A stretch of DNA of 64,000 nt, taken from assembly GCA_913064725.1 (NCBI GenBank), contig CAJYAI010000005.1:1-64000 (forward strand), in the 5' to 3' direction. Below, one piece after another: positions 60,979-64,000 of the stretch (positions within the stretch are counted from its first letter, which is position 1; each line of letters opens with the position of its first letter). The notes under the pieces were generated by a model. It had not been told where the DNA came from. It did not search any database and saw only the letters and a program-made list of their open reading frames with translations. The stretch is from an uncultured Alteromonadaceae bacterium. GTDB taxonomy: Bacteria > Pseudomonadota > Gammaproteobacteria > Pseudomonadales > Halieaceae. Position numbers and translations under genes: made by a program.

Positions 60979-62978
60979 GGATCCACTCGCTCCTCAGAAA
61001 CCTCGGGGAGCGCGCGAACTCGGTCCTCCCACGTGGGTAGTAAGGGCATGACGGCATCATCGAGGAACATGAGCCCCTGATCGCGACGCTCGCGCTGTTG
61101 ATCTCGGATGTATCGGTACTTTTCAGCCGTAGCACCCGCCAGATCCTCGTCGTCACGAATGATCGTTGAGCGAATAAATACCAGTAGGTTGGATTTAGTC
61201 ACCGAAACCACGTCGCTGCGAAATAAACGACCGATGACTGGGATACCCGATAAAATCGGCACTCCTTGTCTGGAGTCTTGAATATCATCTTTTACAAGGC
61301 CGCCCAAAACGACAATGTCACCATCCTTCGCCAACACCTTAGTTTCAATTTTTCGCTCATTAGTAATGACATCTGAGGCTGACAAAACCTGCTGAGAAAT
61401 GCTGGATACCTCCTGCACTATATCCATAACGACGGAGTCACCCTCGTTGATTTGCGGTGTGACTTGAAGGGTGACACCTACGTTCTCTCGCTGAATGGTT
61501 TGGAAGGGATTCGCCACCCCATTTGCAGCGCCCGTATTGGTGTAGCTGCCCGTCACAAAGGGCACCTGCTGGCCAACGGTAATAAAGGCCTCTTCATTGT
61601 CTAACGTCAACAAGCTCGGTGTAGATAGAATATTGGCGTTACCCTGCGACTCTAACGCATTGAGAATGGTGGACATGGTGAGATTTTGATCGACCACCCC
61701 CCAGCCGAAGGTGCTGCCTGGCACTTGTGACAAGGCACCGGCTATGTTTCGAACGCTGATATCGTTGGAGCCCGCATCCTCTGGCAAGATCGCTTGAGCT
61801 AGCGCAGCATTTCGCCCTTGCTGGGCTTGACTGGAACTGATGGCGCTGCCGAACAGACCCGAGTCATTAGCAAACAACCATTGAAGCCCAAGCTCTCGGC
61901 CTTCGACAATCTCCATCTCTACAATGATGGCTTCGACTAACACTTGTGCTCGACGAATGTCCAGTCGAGCGATGACGGACTCCAGGGCTGCCATTTCATC
62001 GGTATCAGCGGTAATGATAAGGCTGTTGGTGCCTTCATCAGCCTCGATGGTGGATTTCGCCGCGTTGGCTGAACGATTGCGGCCTGTTGTCTCGTCGTCT
62101 AACCGGGTCAGGTTTTGCATCACGCGTGTTAATACCTCAGCCACGTCAGTGGCGTTGGCGTACTCCAGATACATTACGCGAACATTACCGCTCTGCTCCA
62201 GCGGTATGTCTAGGTAATCAATCAGGCTCTTAATCCGTTCAATGCTGACTTCATCAGCAGTGACAATGATGCTATTGGTGCGTTTATCGGCCACCAAACT
62301 CGCCTCGTCATTGGCATCAGCGCCCTCACCTGCCCTTGATTTCTCCAGTGCCTTCAGCATCTCAACAACGTCTGTGGATACGCCGTAGCGCAGTTTCACC
62401 ACCTCGGTTTTTTTGACCGCCGATTGATCCATGCTGTCAATAATTTGCGTGATGCGATCAATATTAGCCCTGATATCGGAAATGATAATCGCATTGCTCG
62501 GCGCATAGGCGGCCATGTGCGCTTGTTGAGGTACGAGGGGGCGTAAGACCGGAATTAACTTTGCTGCCGATACATTCTCCAAACGAATGACTTGGGTAAC
62601 GTACTCATCATTAATGATTGAGGTGCCCGAGATCACATCCACCGGAGCGGAGCGCGCATTTTTATTGGGAATGACTCTGACGACGTCACCGCTTCTGACA
62701 GCGGTGTATCCGTGTACATCGAGGATGGATAGAAATAGATCGTAGAGTTCGGCACGAGAGACTGGCTTACTCGAGACTACTTTTACTTTTCCCTTGACGG
62801 AGGGATCGATGACGATGGTACTCCCCGTCACATCCGCCACAAACTCGATAAACTCCTGAATATCAGTGTCTTTCAAGTTGACAGTAAAGTCTTGAGCGAG
62901 CGTGGGTCTAGACAATAAGAAGACACTCACTAAGAGTGCTATCGCGAATCCTTTTGCCGTGACGAGCGTAGCGCGCAT
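60975..62978 (-). CDS. gspD: Type II secretion system secretin D
   Basis: N0/N1 domains (FTVNLKDTDIQEFIEFVADVTGSTIVIDPSVKGKVKVVSSKPVSRAELYDLFLSIL) and secretin domain (ILSTPSLLTLDNEEAFITVGQQVPFVTGSYTN). Confidence 0.97.
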   Translation of the reverse strand: MRATLVTAKGFAIALLVSVFLLSRPTLAQDFTVNLKDTDIQEFIEFVADVTGSTIVIDPSVKGKVKVVSSKPVSRAELYDLFLSILDVHGYTAVRSGDVVRVIPNKNARSAPVDVISGTSIINDEYVTQVIRLENVSAAKLIPVLRPLVPQQAHMAAYAPSNAIIISDIRANIDRITQIIDSMDQSAVKKTEVVKLRYGVSTDVVEMLKALEKSRAGEGADANDEASLVADKRTNSIIVTADEVSIERIKSLIDYLDIPLEQSGNVRVMYLEYANATDVAEVLTRVMQNLTRLDDETTGRNRSANAAKSTIEADEGTNSLIITADTDEMAALESVIARLDIRRAQVLVEAIIVEMEIVEGRELGLQWLFANDSGLFGSAISSSQAQQGRNAALAQAILPEDAGSNDISVRNIAGALSQVPGSTFGWGVVDQNLTMSTILNALESQGNANILSTPSLLTLDNEEAFITVGQQVPFVTGSYTNTGAANGVANPFQTIQRENVGVTLQVTPQINEGDSVVMDIVQEVSSISQQVLSASDVITNERKIETKVLAKDGDIVVLGGLVKDDIQDSRQGVPILSGIPVIGRLFRSDVVSVTKSNLLVFIRSTIIRDDEDLAGATAEKYRYIRDQQRERRDQGLMFLDDAVMPLLPTWEDRVRALPEVSEERVDP

Positions 62979-62992
62979 GTTATTCGTTACTC

Positions 62993-63976
62993 CTACTGAA
63001 TCGTGCTCAGACTAATACTAATCGAGACAGGAGTCCCATCTCGATCCACCTCAAAAACAGCATCGGTCGCATCACGCATCATTTGATATAGGCGAACGGT
63101 ATTCGTCGGATCGCTGAGCGCGTAACCATTGACCGCCGTAACAATATCACCTGACTGAAAACCAAGTGCTTTAAATTGCGCAGCATCACTGCCCGGCGCA
63201 ACACGATAGCCCTTCAAGCCTCCGTCCGCCTGCACCGCACTGATTGAGACCAGGCCGGCAAGTGACTGAGGGTCGTTATAGAGTTTCTCTCGATAATTGG
63301 CGACCAAACGCTGACGCTCCTGTGCCGACGCCGCAGTATCAGCGGCATTCGGCCCATCAGGTGTCGACTCTGATGCCTCTGATTCAACCGCCAGAGACTC
63401 AACAATGCCGACGATAGCGTTGTTGTCAAACAGGGTAATTAGCTCGTAGGTACCGTTGTTATCAATGACTACTTGCTTGGGTAATATTTTTGCCAGTGTG
63501 ACTTTACCGTTAGCCGGAAGGTCATCACCAACGGCGTACAGCTCTTGTTTGTTTCGCGCCTCGATCATGGCATTACCGAGACCGTCAGACGTCGACGCGA
63601 CAATACCCGTTAACGTCAGCGCAAGGCTTGTCTCTTTGGCGCCATTCTCAATGCCATCACGCTGGGCGGCAGACTCAGCAATCGCAGGCAATTCGGTGGT
63701 TTCTGATGCGTCCGCAGGGCCAAAAACGCTAAGACCCAAAATGGACGAGACATCGATCGTTTCAACACCCACTGCTGATCCAGCTTTCGCAGAAGGCGGA
63801 TTGATAACCGTAACTGGCGACTGCTCGATTGGCAGGCTGGGAACCAAGGCCCAGACCACATTGGACACACTGTTGAGAGCCCACAGCACCAACACCACCA
63901 GGAGTAGACGCTGGATTTGTGGCATTCGCCCCTCATCAGCCAGCCAGCGATAGGCTGCGCGTAGGCGCGTCTCCAT
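62993..63976 (-). CDS. gspC: Type II secretion system protein C (PDZ-containing)
   Basis: N-terminal TM, HR region (SLALTLTGIVASTSDGLGNAMIEARNKQELYAVGDDLP) and C-terminal PDZ (GYRVAPGSDAAQFKALGFQSGDIVTAVNGYAL). Confidence 0.92.
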   Translation of the reverse strand: METRLRAAYRWLADEGRMPQIQRLLLVVLVLWALNSVSNVVWALVPSLPIEQSPVTVINPPSAKAGSAVGVETIDVSSILGLSVFGPADASETTELPAIAESAAQRDGIENGAKETSLALTLTGIVASTSDGLGNAMIEARNKQELYAVGDDLPANGKVTLAKILPKQVVIDNNGTYELITLFDNNAIVGIVESLAVESEASESTPDGPNAADTAASAQERQRLVANYREKLYNDPQSLAGLVSISAVQADGGLKGYRVAPGSDAAQFKALGFQSGDIVTAVNGYALSDPTNTVRLYQMMRDATDAVFEVDRDGTPVSISISLSTIQ

Positions 63977-64000
63977 ATCGAATTGCCTTAGCCATGATGC

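Noticed and set aside
1-64000. Transposases, integrases, prophage, tRNA or rRNA genes
   Set aside because: None seen in the ORF track or intergenic regions; tRNAs were searched by eye only, so a short one could be missed.

Overview
The window looks like a chromosomal segment of a Gram-negative, probably marine gammaproteobacterium. The taxonomic guess is inferred from gene content and was not tested. Coding density is high and most genes are housekeeping. From left to right: (i) a minus-strand acyl-CoA catabolism cluster resembling acyclic-terpene utilisation (atuA/C/E/F-like), with a divergent TetR regulator and a perfect 15-bp palindrome between them; (ii) comEA-like, pyrF, lapB, lapA, ihfB, then a three-gene sensor-like module (beta-barrel, small PBP-like protein, hybrid histidine kinase) inserted between ihfB and rpsA; (iii) the conserved rpsA-cmk-aroA-tyrA-pheA-serC-gyrA block; (iv) mtaD-ubiG-gph-yciK, rluB-scpB-scpA, a 16-bp tandem repeat array, and Sua5/YciO, PHP, yciB, ppiA, pdxJ, rluA-like, rimO, rsmE and msrA genes; (v) a cluster of VWA-like, Pam18-like J-domain, unknown, HtpX and HtrA genes; (vi) a repeat-rich intergenic region built on a 14-bp phased unit; (vii) an SDR gene, two sodium symporters and a secreted serine hydrolase; (viii) a complete gspC-N type II secretion operon running to the right edge. 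I saw no rRNA, tRNA, CRISPR array, transposase or prophage genes. The best candidates for something undescribed are the inserted barrel/PBP/hybrid-kinase module and the two intergenic tandem-repeat arrays. All product calls come from reading the translated proteins; no database search was run.
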